Source: Carya illinoinensis
Taxonomy: Eukaryota; Streptophyta; Magnoliopsida; Fagales; Juglandaceae
Length of the DNA stretch: 64,000 bases
NCBI RefSeq assembly: GCF_018687715.1
Contig: NC_056766.1
Location: 13,106,501-13,170,500 of the forward strand
Direction of reading: 5' to 3'
In this document: one piece after another, positions 10,640-22,884 of the stretch
How positions within the stretch are numbered: position 1 is the stretch's first letter
Layout of the letters: every line of letters starts with the position of its first letter
The notes under the pieces: model-generated
The model's input: the letters and a program-made list of their open reading frames with translations, nothing else
Database searches by the model: none
What the model was told of the DNA's origin: nothing
Made by a program: the position numbers and the translations under genes

Positions 10640-11451
10640 TTGGACAAATACTGAGAATGTCAATTTTCACATCAAGAGTACATATCAAATGTAGAGGAGT
10701 ATCATATTCTCATTAAACACGCAGGTAAAAATAAAGTATCACAAGTAATGTAGAAGTGCGTGTTTAAAGCGGTCTTTGCTCAATCAAGAAATTTTAATCG
10801 TAAAGAGTGAGCGGGATTGGGCTGACCATGAAACCATAAGTGCTTGGGAAGCTCTTTTAAGACACAGAAAGTCAAACCCAATGCTGCTAGGACCTGAAAC
10901 TTTCTGTTTAAATACTTGTTTCAGTATGTTCAAGAAAATATAAAACTTATTCTATTTTTCACCCTTTATTTATTTATTTATAACAACATCACTTTTTCTT
11001 TTCCTTTTGAGATACTATATTTTTGCACAAGCGAACCATGATGAGGTCATCTAGCCCGTGGTCAATTCTGTATATAGGTAGAGCTTCCTACCACCTTTGA
11101 TTGCCTCCCCAATAAACTCACAAGTGGTGAAATGTCAATTGACTGAATTTGGAGTGAAGTGTGTGATGCCAGTCACAGATTACAAGAGATACTCATGTTT
11201 CAAATCTTTATAAAACGTAGATATATGATACAAATCTCAAAAGACACATGCACCTAGATTTTAGAATTAACGGCCCCATTATTATATAGCGCAATCTTGG
11301 AGTGCATGTACGAACAACAAACAACGACAAAGAAACTAGACAACTAACAAAAAGATCAACAACAAAATAAAACAAAAATGCATGTAAAGCATGTAATGCA
11401 TGTTTCAGTAATTATGTCAAATCACAAATCCCAATAGCCTTTCTAAGAAGT
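10640..11451. other. Sirevirus 1 spacer between pol and the envelope-like region
   Basis: I see no gene here. It is AT-rich sequence downstream of the RNase H stop at 11452. Confidence 0.6.
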
Positions 11452-13024
11452 TCAAACTGAAGCCCATTCAAGGGTTTGGTAAAAAAAGTCGGCTAATTGA
11501 TGTTCGGTGGGAACATACTCAAGAGTCACAACCTTTGTTTCCACAAGCTCCTGAATGAGATGATGTCTAATGTCAATGTGCTTGGTCCTAGAGTGTTGGA
11601 CAGGATTTTTTGAAATGTGAATAGTACTAGTATTGTCACAATAGATGCTCATCACACCTTGGGAAATGCCATAGTCACATAGCATTTGCTTCATCCACAA
11701 TAATTGTGTGCAACAACTCCCTGCAGCAATGTATTCAGCCTCAGCCATGGACATGGAAATTGAGTTTTGTTTCTTACTCATCCAAGCTACCAAGTTTGTC
11801 CCAACATAGAAACACCCACCAGAGGTGTTTTTCCTATCATTTGCATTACCTGCCCAATCAGCATCTGAATAACTTGCAAGTTCAGTGTTAGAGTCTCTAG
11901 AATACCAAATCCCATAGTTAAATGTCTCATTCACATAACGAAGTATGCGTTTGATAGCTATCAAATGTGATTCTTTTGGATTGGCCAACACTAAAGGCAA
12001 TGTCTGGTCTACTTGCAGTGAGATACAGCAAACTCCTAATCATGCTCCTATACAAGGATTGCTCAACATCCTTGCCTAACAGATCAGCGCTTAGCTTAAC
12101 ACTAGTGCTCATGGGGGTTCTAGCATGGCTTTTGCCATCTAATCCAAATTTTGTGATAAGATCTTTTGCATATTTTGATTGAGATATGAACAACCCATCA
12201 TTCAACTGTTTTACTTGGAGTCCCAAGAAAAATGTTAGTTCACCAACCATACTCATCTTAAATTCATTCTTCATTTCATCAGCAAACTCAAGAGCCAGAG
12301 TGTCAATAGAAGATCCAAAAACAATGTCATCCACATAGATTTGAGCAATTGTTATGTCTTCTCCATCTTTTCTGATGAATAATGTCCTATCAACACTTCC
12401 TTTCAAAAACTTGTGATTTTCCAAATAGGAAGTTAGTCTTTCATACCAAGCTCTGGGAGTCTGTTTCAGGCCATAAAGAGCTTTCTTTAGCCTGTAGACA
12501 TGATTAGGATATTTTGGATCCTTGAAACCCTTTGGTTGTCCAACGTTAACTTCTTCTTGGAGAATTCCATTCAGAAAGGCACTCTTGACATCCATTTGAT
12601 AAAGTTTGAAGCACATGTGACAAGCAATGCTCAACAATATTCGGATTGACTCATGTCTGGCAACCAGAGCGAAAGTCTCATCGAAGTCTATACCTTCCAT
12701 CTGGGCATACCCTTGAGCAACCAATCTTGCTTTATTTCGCACTATGGTTCCATTCTCATCAGACTTATTCTTGAAAATCTATTTTGTGCCTACCACATTG
12801 TGACTTTCTGGTCTTGGCACCAAGTACCACCCATTGTTCCTCACAAATCGATTTATTTCGTCATGCATCGCATTTAACCAATTCTCATCATTTAAGGCTT
12901 CTTTGACCCTTTTTGGTTCAATTTGTGAGATGTAACTTGAGTGAGCCAATTGATTTACCACTTTCCTCCTTAGTCTCATCCCTTCATTTATGTTTCCTAT
13001 AATGTTTTCTTGAGGATGATTCAA
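11452..13024 (-). pseudogene. Sirevirus 1 reverse transcriptase and RNase H, frameshifted
   Basis: This is the Copia reverse transcriptase (RVT_2 type) and RNase H that copy element RNA into DNA. The N-terminal part lies at 12779-13024 (MHDEINRFVRNNGW), separated by a break from 11927-12742. That segment has [15 protein letters not shown], the [14 protein letters not shown] block and the catalytic YVDDIVFG. After [10 protein letters not shown] the frame shifts near 11990-12000, and a few residues around the usual ARYQ block are lost. RNase H continues at 11452-12000 with YSDADWAGN, AEAEYIAA and the SRTKHIDIRHH tail. The catalytic motifs survive but the frame is broken at least twice. Confidence 0.88.
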
Positions 13025-13026
13025 CT

Positions 13027-14006
13027 TTACTCTTGACGAAAGCTCCTTTGGCTTCTCACCTTTTCATTTGACGAGGACTCCAAGTTTTCTCTTACTGCAT
13101 CAACATCTTCTCTTTCAGTTTCACTTGGTAAGTGAGATGGCTTATCTTTGTTCAATTTCTCTTTAGAAGCATCATTCACTATCACATTTATGGACTCTAT
13201 TACAGTTCTGGTGTGCAGATTGTAGCATCTATAAGCACGACTGCTTCTAGAATATCCAAGAAAAATCCCTTCATCACTTTTGGGGTCAAACTTAGCCAAG
13301 TTTTCCCTATCTCTCAAAATGTAGCATTTGCTTCCAAACACCTTGAAGTATTTCACATTTGGTTTCTTTCCTTTCTACAGTTCATATGGTGTTTTGAAAT
13401 TGTTTGATCTCGGATAGACTCTATTCACAATATGACACGCTGTGTTCACAGCTTCTCCCCAGAAATGGGTAGGAATATTTTTACTATGTATCATGACTCG
13501 AGCCATTTCTTGAATTACCCTGTTCTTTCTTTCGACCACTCCATTTTGCTGTGGAGTGATAGGGGCAGAAAATTCTTGACTGATGCCCTCTTCATCACAG
13601 AAACTCTCAAGATTTGAGTTGTCAAATTCTCTTCCATGATCTCTCCTAATTCTAACTATTACCTTTCTTTGCTCATTTTGAAGCTTCTTGCACAAGATTT
13701 TAATCACATTAGGAGCTTCAGCTTTCTCTCTCAGAAATTCCACCCATGAATATTTGGTGAAGTCATCCACCATTACTAGTATGTATCTCTTTCCCCCTAG
13801 GCATTCAGTTCTAGAGGGTCCATAAGATCAATGTGCAATAACTCCAAAGGTTGTTCAGTTAAGATAGCCGTAGTTTTCTTGTGAGCTGTTCTGACTTGTT
13901 TTTCCAATTGACATGACCCACACACAGAAGTCACCACTTTACCTAGCTTAGGAAACCCTATCACTATCTCTTTCCTAGCAATCTTGGACAGATTTTTATG
14001 ATTCAC
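13027..14006 (-). pseudogene. Sirevirus 1 integrase, broken
   Basis: This is the integrase that inserts element cDNA into the chromosome. The zinc-binding GAG_pre-integrase end is at 13797-14006 (NHKNLSKI, CGSCQLEKQ), with the first core Asp in ELLHIDLMDP. The core continues at 13375-13773 after a short break, with the second Asp in IRRDHGREFDN and the Glu in QNGVVERKN. The C-terminal part (13027-13356) has the FGSKCYILRDRE and GIFLGYS blocks. All three DDE residues are readable, but the protein is split over three open segments. Confidence 0.86.
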
Positions 14007-14114
14007 ATGTCCAAGTCTTTGGTGCCACAGGTCTGTAGCCTCACTCTTAGCACTGTTGCAACTATATTGAAAACTAGGAGTGATGCCATAACAATTGTCA
14101 TATGTCCTCGTTCC

Positions 14115-14504
14115 CTACATCATGCAGTTTCCATCATTATCTGAAACAATGCATTCTTCTTTTGAGAAGCGAACCTCAGCACCATTGTCACACATTTGAC
14201 TTATACTGAGGAGATTTGCTTTTAATCCATCAACAAACAGCACTTCCCTTAAGACGGGCAATCCAGGTATATCAATTTCACCTCTTCCAATTATATCAGC
14301 TTTTCCACCATCTTCAAAAGTTACTATTCCACACTTGTACTCCTCAACAGTTTTAAACAAACTTCTATCATCTGACATGTGACATGAGCATCTGCTATCA
14401 AGGTACCACGCATAGGTGTCTCTAGTCTTTAGAGCAATGTGTGCCACATGACGTGTTTCTTTCTCCAGTTCCGACCCACATCTTTCTAATTTTTGGAGAA
14501 CCAC
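14115..14504 (-). pseudogene. Sirevirus 1 aspartic protease, active site altered
   Basis: This is the protease that would cut the polyprotein. The Copia protease signature is normally DSGCSRHM, but here it reads DSRCSCHM (about 14380-14400 on minus). The catalytic DSG glycine has become Arg and the following Arg has become Cys. The downstream GRGEIDIPGLPVLREVLFVDGLKANLLSISQMCD region is well kept. It overlaps the end of the gag-like frame (14422-15336) in another frame, which reflects a shift. Confidence 0.82.
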
Positions 14505-16526
14505 CCTTTTTGGTAGTCGACAGTTGGTCTAACTTGACATTCAGCATCTCATTCTGCCTAGTTAAGGCCATGACTTGACTCCAAAGATTCAGATGCCCTC
14601 TTCTTGGTTGTCTATCTCCATTTCTCATGTTATTCTTCCTAAGCTCATAGCAATTTGGTCGGATGTGGCCAGCCCTACCATAATTATGACACACATAGTT
14701 TTCTTTGTTATCTCTTTGTCTCTTGAATGAAGAGGTACACTTAGGAGCAGTTATGAGACGTTTACCCATGTTTGGAGGGTGCATACTTTTGCTTTGAGAA
14801 GGTGCATGTTCATACGTGATATATCTTTTCAGCTTAAAACACTCCGTTACAACATGACCTATTTTACCACAGTGGTGACAAATAGGTCTTGCATTTCTAG
14901 CTCTTGGTTTCACATGAGACAGTACACTCATTTGGACATGAGAGGATTTCTTGCCCTTGTCAGATGGGTTAGTCTTTCCATTGACAGTTGATTCACAAAC
15001 AAACACAGTTTTCTTCTCATTTTTATGGGAGACCTTTGAGGTGGTTGCAGCCTCAGATTTTACTACATCATATCCTAGTCCACTCTTGTCACTAGGGGGC
15101 TTTCCAAAGCTTAGGATTTCATTCAACTTTTGTTTCCCGCTGGAGAAGGATTTCAGCTTTTCCTTCAGCAAGGTTATCTCACTTTCATGAGTTTTAAACT
15201 CATCTTCCAAAAACCCCTTCTTCATTTTAAACTGATCAGCTAGAACAATGGTCTCAGTTAATTTGCCTTGAAGCTCTTCATTTTCTCTTTTAATGAAGTC
15301 TATCTCTTCAATGTGCACTTTGTTGAGTTTCCTCAATTTAACACATTCCTTGTATAGCTTCTCATATACTTCTTACAGCTCATCTTCATATTCAGATTCA
15401 TTTCCAGACTTGTTCTCATCATCTGACACATTTTCACTGTGTTGACTGTTGCTATCTACCGAGACAATGAATGCCATGTAATTCAGATTTCTTTTTAGGG
15501 AAGAGTTCCCTGAGGAATCACTTGACTCCGATTCACTCTCACTTAAGGATGCAATTTTTGCTCTTTCTTTTGCCTTTTTGTAGTTTGCACATTCCAGGTG
15601 AATGTGTCCAAAACCATGGCATTCATGACACTGCACACTAGACTGACCCTTGTCTCTATTTGTTCTAGTGTGCTTCTCAGAATTTCTATCCTTGTTGCCT
15701 GAACTTGAGCCTCTGTTGTATCTTTCAAACTTTTTCTTCTCTAGACTCTGATTCTTTTTATTTCTAGCTACAAACATTTTCCTGAATTTCTTAGCATAGA
15801 ATGCTATTTCTTTGTCACTCATACCCAAATCATCGGATGACTCATCTGACTCCTCTCTAACAGTATTGAGGGCTATGGACTTGTGCTTCTTGTCTACTGG
15901 AAGAGTACGTTCATATGTTTGGAGGGAGCCCACCAACTCTTCAATTCTCATAGCATCCACATGTTTGTTTTCCTCAATAGCCGTAACCTTAGGACGAAAT
16001 CTCTTAGGAAGAGATCTGAGAACTTTTCTCACAACTCTATTCTTAGGAATTCTGTCTCCTAGATTAAAGCGAGAGTTGACAATATCATTTAGTTTGGCAT
16101 AGAAAGCATCAAATGTTTCATCATCCTTCATTCTCAATTCTTCAAAACTAGTTGTCAACATTTGAACTTAGAATTCTTTACAACCTTGGTACCTTCATGG
16201 GTAATCTCAAGAATATCCCAAGCTTCCTTGCAATTTTGACGCATTGATATCCATTTGAACTCTTCTTGGGACATAGCCATGAAGATCGCATTCAGCCCTT
16301 TGCTATTCCAACCACACTCACTTATTTCATCCCTAGAATAATTTTCCACACTTTTGGGAGTTTGACCTCCCTCAACAACAATTGCTGGTTATGTCCAGCC
16401 ATTTTTTATGGAAACCCACACTCGTTCATCCACAGATTTTAAGAATGCTCTCATTCTCACTTTCTAATAAGCATAGTTGTTTCCATCAAAATATGGTGGA
16501 GATTTGAGTGATTGAGACTTATCCAT
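14505..16526 (-). pseudogene. Sirevirus 1 gag, long form with three zinc knuckles, broken
   Basis: This is the capsid/nucleocapsid protein. The start is the Met at 16526 (MDKSQSLKSPPYFDG); a stop follows within 25 codons. The UBN2-type capsid domain runs through 16349-16155 and into 16161-15373 (RMKDDETFDAFYAKL, RSLPKRFRPKVTAIE). The first knuckle is CHECHGFGHIHLEC (about 15590-15640), followed by an acidic SESESESSDSS stretch. A coiled-coil segment occupies about 15336-15130. Two more knuckles follow: CHHCGKIGHVVTEC, and CHNYGRAGHIRPNC, where the second Cys is lost to Tyr. A long gag with a coiled coil and extra knuckles is typical of Sireviruses. Confidence 0.84.
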
Positions 16527-16582
16527 TTAAACCACTACAGAAGGATCACACTCAGGAACTAAATCCTAGCGGAGTGAACTCG

Positions 16583-16783
16583 TTCTGATACCAATTGTTA
16601 CTGATCATAGGCAACACCTATGTCACCTAATAATTGTACCTATCAGACTAGTCGGCCACCGTCTCTACTAGTGCACCGTTACCCATGGTTAGAGAGTCTT
16701 GCTTCGGTGACACAGTCACAAGCGAGAGTTCCCATGAGTGATCTACCTGTATGAACAGTACAGGTCAACTAGCTCTGATACCA
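16583..16783 (-). other. Sirevirus 1 leader module with PBS and a second PBS-like copy
   Basis: The PBS is at 16772-16783 (TGGTATCAGAGC on minus, exact initiator-Met type), two bases inside the LTR at 16786. A second copy with one mismatch (TGGTATCAGAA) is at 16583-16593. The roughly 190 bp between them is nearly the same as 41894-42082 in the second Sirevirus. Each copy is followed on the + strand by 'aattgttRc', echoing an LTR edge. Confidence 0.8.
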
Positions 16784-16785
16784 AT

Positions 16786-17744
16786 TGAAAAAGCAATGGT
16801 TCTACACGACACTACACCTAGAGGGGGAGTGAATAGGTGTAATCCAATTTCTATGGCCTTTTAAAAATTAGTCAAACAAGTAGTTAGTAAATGAATCAAA
16901 TAACACAAATAATCAACACATGATTTTGATCATAGAGTGGAAACTCATTTGAAGAACATTTTCAAAATCTAAAACCACTCTGGGTGTAAGACACCACCTC
17001 AAATCTAATATAGAAATTTTAGTTTGTTACAACCAATTTAGAGACACTCACAAAATCTTTATAGTAGCTAAACTTGGCTTGCAACACCACAAGTGACCCA
17101 CTCGATCTCTACACGCATGTAGTGTCAGAACGCTGACCTTCCTATATCTTATCACGAGAATCTCTCGATCTCTGCATCAACAGCAGCTCTGGACTCTTCC
17201 GGCCAACAAATATGTCCACTTCAATAGACTCATGTAAGAGTTGATTTTGAGTATGTTGTGGTGGAGAAGTGTTTATCCAAGAGAGAATCAACCAAATGGG
17301 GGAGAGGTTGCTCTAAGAAGTTCTTGGAGGCCCTTAGGGTTTTTGCTCTGATTCTCCACACTTTGTTCAGAAATTAAGCTGTTCTATTTATAGTTCCAAT
17401 CAAATGAGGCACTTCAAAATCCTAAATTGTAAGTGATCTGGAACATTGGCTTGAGCTCACTGTCGAGTAGTGCAATCTGCTTGACTTCGCTCGACCTCAG
17501 TGTCGAGCCAGGGTCGAGCGGTGAAATCTGCTTGAATTTGCTCGAACTTCCTGTTGAGAGAGGGTCGAGCGGTGCAATCTGCCTGAGTTCGCTCGAGTGC
17601 CTTGTTGAGCGAGAGTCGAGCAAAGTCATCTGTTTTGACTAATAACGAGCACACTTCAAGCCTTTTCGCAACAACACTTGTTACAACACTATTTTATACA
17701 GGTTTTCACAAGAATATGCCAATACACTCATTTTTCTCTGAACA
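16786..17744 (-). repeat. Sirevirus 1 5' LTR
   Basis: This is a 959-bp LTR, TG...CA, flanked by the TSD GTAAA at 17745-17749. It pairs with 478-1138 plus 8199-8544. A TATA box on the minus strand (TATAAATA) lies at 17385-17392, matched in the other LTR, and is the likely element promoter. It contains about three of the 51-bp TCGAGCG units (17452-17630). Confidence 0.93.
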
Positions 17745-17749
17745 GTAAA

Positions 17750-18110
17750 TATATCCATTTTATTATGCATGTACCATGGTCACCCCTATCGATCATTTGA
17801 ACATTTTGGCTCCCTTCATCATACCATGGTAATGACCATACGTGTAACTTCGTAATGAGCGATACCCAACTCGGCACGTACGTGACTAGACATCATCTAG
17901 CCTATGCTAACAGAGAGGCCACAAAGTCGGCACAAGAACATTACTATCTCATTTGAGCCTGTTGTTGCTAATTGACAACTCAATGGACTTCACTCAGTTT
18001 TATATACTTCCGAGTGATCAGAGGAGCTCCATCGAAATAATGCCCCATCTCGTCTTGGGGTCATGATACGCACGCAACAAAAACACTCTTTTTAGACATA
18101 ACACCAAAAC
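17750..18110 (-). repeat. Ty3/Gypsy LTR fragment, right half
   Basis: This continues the LTR broken at 477. The block from 'ggctcccttc' to 'gccccatctcg' (about 17805-18060) aligns closely with 48998-49258 of the solo LTR, including the 'taccatggtaacgaccat'-like and 'gatcagaggagctcc' blocks. The 3' end of this old LTR is not clear; similarity fades after about 18110. Confidence 0.6.
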
Positions 18111-19985
18111 TGCATATTCCAAAATCTTACAAAATAATTCTAGCAGCTAGTTTCAACAGATAATTAAAATAGAAAAGACAAGATTTGTCCGAAACATAGA
18201 GAAAACTCTAAATAATATTGATTAATAGTAAAACTTGAAATTCCATTTTGAAACCCACAAACCGAACTTAAATAGCTGTAAAATTTGAAATTAACATGGT
18301 TTTTCCAAAAATAAAAAATCTAAATTATTATATGAGAAATAAATGCAAAAATAAATAAGAACTCTACCAAAGAGTTGGCCAAAATCAAAACCAGAATCAC
18401 TTTCAAATTTGAAACCAAATATTTACTAACAATGCTCCTCCCTATCACGGTACTCTCAAAATTTGAAATCAAATATTTTAAAAAAAATTGAAATTATGAA
18501 GATTTTTTCATTTTAAAAAAAATCTAAATTATTGTACAAAAAATAAATACATAAATAAACAAGAGTCCCATAAAAAATTTGGTCAAAATCGAAATTAGAA
18601 TCACTTCCAAAACATGAAACTAAATATTTACTAATAAAGTAAAAATAAGCATAAATATATGATTTGAGAGAAAATAACTAATATTTCCCTTAGTTCAAGG
18701 AAGATATTAAGTTTTTCTTTTCATATTTATACGAATTCATCTTCTTAAAATAGTACTTCAATACAATCAACATATAATCTGGATCTAAATATCCTATATT
18801 AATTGAATTTGCATCAAGACCTTATGCAAAGGTGTACTAGAACAATATCAGAAACAAAAACGAATGCCATGTTTACTCAAACGGTAGGGTTGAGCATTTG
18901 TGTGATTATCCAAGCGGAACAAGGACCACTTTGTCTCTAAAATGAGTGCATGCAAAATAGAGATCATGTTTACCCATATGGGAGGGTTATGTATATCTGC
19001 GATGAGCCAAACGAAATATAAATCACATTGCCACCCATTTTTGGAGTGTTAAAATTCGTACAACATAAATTTTGCATGACATAAATCCCTTTGTCGCCTT
19101 ATTTTTACTTTTTCTATCTCTGAGATTCAAATTTGCTAATAACAAGTTCTATATTTATATACAACTTTAAGTGGTTTAGCATGTATTACATCTTAGATTT
19201 GAATTTAAATATGTATTCACATCAAATTATTAATATATATAAGTGACTCAATCTTTATCGAAATTGGCTCGAAAGTTACATCAATTTAGAAATTAAATAA
19301 AATGTTCGTACATCTCTGTCACGATGCAATGCAAATCTGTAGGAAATCCATGATCAGACGCAAATCTGTACTTTTCTACGAGGTTCGTTCGCCTGTTCTT
19401 TCAATTCATCTTAATTTAATTCAGAGCTCCAAAATGTACTCTTAAGTAGTCAAAAGGCCAACCCGTTACATCAAATTGATGGAATTTCCCGTCGTTCATG
19501 AGAGAGAGATATGATATTTAATTATTTTTGTGCGTATATATCCTTGACTTTACGTTAATTTCATTGGAATTATCACAACTCATCTTCATCTCATGGAATG
19601 TTATAAAGTGGCAATAATTCATACAGTTTGATTTTTAGACCTACCAATTTATATATTCGAAGTTCTTGTACATCCTCCATATGTAATACCTATATGCAAT
19701 TCCTGTCCAAGCGGCCATACACATGACTTTTGGGTAAAAATTATATATCATCATGACTCAATGTTAATTATTATGATATCAAATTTAAGATTGTGAAGGT
19801 TTTGCTTATTATTATTTTTACTTAAACACGTATGAAGACATATCGAGTGTGATGATATATATTTAGTTTAGAGTAAATAAAATAATCAGAGTTCTATGTA
19901 GCAAGTTATTTGTGACCGATTTTTCTACTAAAATAAATTATTTTTATTGTAAATAATTTATCACAAATAATAATAATTATTTTTC
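18111..19985. other. AT-rich spacer, no gene seen
   Basis: No ORF with a recognisable domain is visible. A loose repeat occurs at about 18860-19020 (two 'catgtttac...gggagggtt..gtatat' blocks). The left part may be the remainder of the old LTR. Confidence 0.5.
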
Positions 19986-19989
19986 TTTG

Positions 19990-21659
19990 TTTCAGTGGTT
20001 GGCGCTCTTGGGAACCTCCTACCAACTGGCTCAGCTGGAGAAGAGGGTTTTTTTTAGGGGGGGAAGGGGGGGGGGGGGGTTTGGGGGGAACTGCCTTGGT
20101 GTTGGGCGAAGCAATTTGGGGCATCTTCATTATGGTTTCTGGCACCGACAGAAGAGCGAGGAATGTCTAGTAAGACCTCCTGGTCTTCTTCCTGACCCTT
20201 GACCCTGGTAATAGTTGAAGGGGTTGGAGAAGCCTTCCCGTGCCTCGCCTTGTTCTTCTTCTTCTTCGCCTTCTTCATCCTCTTTTTCTTTGCCCTCGAC
20301 ATGGTTTGGGAAGCATCGATGAAAGGTGACCAACTCTACATCCCGACTCCCAACCATGAAGGCAGTCTGCAAGGCTTGGTGGACAACTTCCTCCTCCAGT
20401 GTCCTCGAAGGACACGAATGGCTCAGGAAGTCAAACGACGGCTCATGTGGAGGGGAATGAGTAAAGGAGCTGAATAGGACGGCTCAGAGGTCAGCTTCGT
20501 CTTCTTTCTCCAAGAAGTCGAACGACAGCTCGATGTACGGCTCAGCAAAGGCAGTACGTCTGCCCGCCGAAGAAGAAGAAGGTTCAGAGGTGGAGCGTAG
20601 CCTACCTAGGAACAATGTCATGCTCTCCCAAGTTGAAGGGATTGGGATCTCTGGACAAACGTACTCCCACCCCCTTGCCCACGAACTCCATGTCTTTGGG
20701 ATGCCCCAGCGTGGCTCGCAGTCTCCCTAGTAGAGCCTCGAGAAGAAGGACCACAACCCATAGCCTCGCCCCGAGGGGCGTCACTCCTGCTCTTGAGCCC
20801 TTGCAATTTACCAGCTGAAGTTCCCCACAACGATTCGTGATGAACCTTTTGCCGTTTCCCCTTGCCACTGAAAGGACTTGAAGCACACTTCTACCCCCGG
20901 GGCAAAGGGATCTCACCCAAAATATCCCAGCTAGTCACATACGAATGATCGGGCATACATAAGTAGTCCTGTATGTTTTCATCGGAGGGGGCTGAATCTA
21001 TGAGTGACTCCTCAGGGTGGGCCTTCACCCATGGAATCATGGTGGCGAGCCGAGCGTCCTCCTTCTGGTTCAACTTGATGCAAAGGCTTTGGGATGAAGG
21101 GAGGAATGCCCAAATAGCCCGAACCAGATACTCCTAATGGACCTCCTCTCTTGCGGGTTACTCCCATCCTGAGCCTGACATGAAGAATAATTCCCAGTTC
21201 TACTCTTTGACGTTCAAGTGTCGCTGCTCAAGGGTAACAATCTTCTAGCTAAGGGCACAAGCCTGGAAGCTGCATATGCTCCCCTCGAGATGGTTTGCTT
21301 GGTAGATGGATCAGAACTTCTAAGCAGTTAGGTTCGGGTACCCCTTCGCGATTGAAGTGAGAGCCTTTCTGTAGACGACGCAAATGGATATCAGGAGCTG
21401 CTAGGCATTGGGGCTAAGATGGGCCACAAAAGGGGAGGCACAAGCCACTTGCAAACATGAAGGGATAGAGTCTGACCCGAGACAACATCACATCAGAGTC
21501 CACTACATGTTGCCCCACCCTGGGGACTTCGACGACCATCGAGGAGGGGATGTTGTACATTGAGCAAACAGCCTGAAGATCCACAAGCGTGACAGTTTAT
21601 ACCCAGTTCTTCCCCGCAAAGTAGAGGGGCTTGGGCTTAGAGGAAGCTATTGAAGCCAT
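19990..21659 (-). pseudogene. Decayed gypsy-type retroelement coding remnant
   Basis: GC-rich sequence embedded in AT-rich DNA. On the minus strand, a Met at 21659 (MASIASSKPKPLYF) opens a frame broken after about 20 codons. Past the stop it reads SMYNIPSSMVVEVP, then MLSRVRLYPFMFASGLCLPF and LSPNA. This layout is like the 'putative gypsy type transposon' domain of Tat/Ogre-like and other plant elements. Further down, 20891-21073 keeps an open piece (ATMIPWVKAHPEES) and 20054-20372 a Glu/Lys-rich piece. Multiple stops show decay. A G-run of over ten bases sits at about 20066-20079. I am moderately sure it is a retroelement remnant and not sure of the clade. Confidence 0.4.
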
Positions 21660-22800
21660 GGAATTAATCGAGAAGAAAGAGGGAAGTGGCAAGTGGAAAG
21701 TACGGACAAGTGGAGACGAAGAAGGAGGCAAGGAAAGGTCTGGGAGGAGAAAGGAGTTCTGAGAGAAAGAGAGGGGACACAATGGCAGAAAGGGAGCTTT
21801 AAGAAGGACTGATAGTGAGGTAGAAGGAAACATAGGGAGAGAGAGAGTGGCAGCAATGGGGGCAATTGGAAAGAATGAGGCCTTATATAACCAAGGAGGA
21901 CAAAGAGGCATGTGGGAAACGAAGCAACACTGATAGTGATGACATGAACAAAACCACATGTAGATCCCCAACGGGTGCGATTGGCACGAGTGACAGCCGC
22001 TATATTGGGAGCATGGGAAGCACGGGGCAATAAGTTCCCTGGGATATGTGAAGGGGAGCAACCAGCCTATCAAATCATCTGTCAGAACATGGAATGGCTG
22101 TAGGAATTGAGGATACGCTCACTTATGGAAAGTACAGGTGGCCTCGGCCACTTGGGAACTCAACCGACGGCTGACAATGCGAGAGTGGGAAAAGGGAAAG
22201 TAAGGGAAATGTAGAGGGCAAGGGATGGTCTGCAACCAAGGGTCTAAGAAGAAAGAAAGGCTAGGGGTCGACCCCAACCATCGGAAGTTGGAGAGTCTCC
22301 GCAAGCATGGGCCTCCCCCGCAGATGTTGGATGGTCGTGGGCACACGTTCAAATGGGTAGGGTGAGGTGCATTGAATTCCCACCATATGATTGTGATAAG
22401 AATCTATGGAGTACTATGAGGGGTGGCTCTTATGGAAAGAGGCCCAAGCCTAAAAAGACTTAGCTACGGAGGCTTTAAGCACCTCAAATGGGGGCTGAAG
22501 TAGGCTAGGGGCCTGAGATGGGAGTCATGCATAGGGCACATGGCGCACCCCCTCATCCGAAAGGGCCCAGGCAACGACCCAGTCTGGTCGAAGAGCCCAT
22601 CATAAGGCCGCAGTCACTTGGGGCTCTGGTGACTAACCGAGCCTTGCAAAGGGGTACATGGCCAACAATTGCTGAAAAACACAGGTACCTAGGCGTGCTT
22701 GATCATGGGCAAAACAAGCGAGGGAGCGAGGGACACGCCATATTTAATGAGTTTCAAGGAGCCTTAACACGTAAAGGTGTCCAGGTGCTGTAGGATAGCA
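21660..22800 (-). other. Leader and LTR-like region of the decayed gypsy-type element
   Basis: On the minus strand a TATA box (TTATATAA, 21883-21890) is followed by about 200 nt of CT-rich leader reaching the Met at 21659, as in an LTR plus leader. To the right is GC-rich sequence with no recognisable gene; small ORFs (for example 22119-22352 minus, 22518-22793 plus) show no domain. The LTR limits were not found. Confidence 0.35.
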
Positions 22801-22876
22801 TGACCTCATCCTAGCATCTTGGCACAGCACGATATGACATCTCACAATCTCTCATGTGAACCAAATACAAGTAAGG

Positions 22877-22884
22877 TATAAATA
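22877..22884 (+). promoter_or_regulatory. TATA box with pyrimidine-rich leader, orphan promoter
   Basis: TATAAATA is followed by a CT-rich leader (22910-22970) and then no conserved ORF. This is probably the promoter part of a retroelement LTR in + orientation. The rest of 22800-23313 holds no gene. Confidence 0.35.

Larger units (their letters stand above)
478..17744 (-). mobile_element. Sirevirus-type Ty1/Copia retrotransposon (element 1), with nested insertion
   Basis: The element is bounded by TG...CA LTRs and flanked by a perfect 5-bp target duplication GTAAA (473-477 and 17745-17749). Reading right to left it has the 5' LTR (16786-17744), a PBS matching the initiator-Met tRNA (16772-16783), gag, protease, integrase, RT, RNase H, an envelope-like region, a PPT (8545-8557) and the 3' LTR (478-1138 plus 8199-8544). 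The gene order PR-IN-RT-RH defines Copia. The long gag with several zinc knuckles, the envelope-like gene and the PPT cluster point to the Sirevirus lineage. Without the nested 7-kb element it is about 10.2 kb, usual for that lineage. By-eye LTR divergence is about 10 percent, and many stops and frameshifts are present, so it is an old, dead copy. Confidence 0.93.

Noticed and set aside
20066..20079. Long G-run as a G-quadruplex regulatory site
   Set aside because: It is a simple homopolymer in decayed DNA and could be an assembly artefact; nothing nearby would use it.
21597..22073. 158-codon Ser/Pro/Leu-rich ORF on minus
   Set aside because: Most of it is CT-rich leader DNA; only the last 20 residues from Met 21659 look like element coding sequence.
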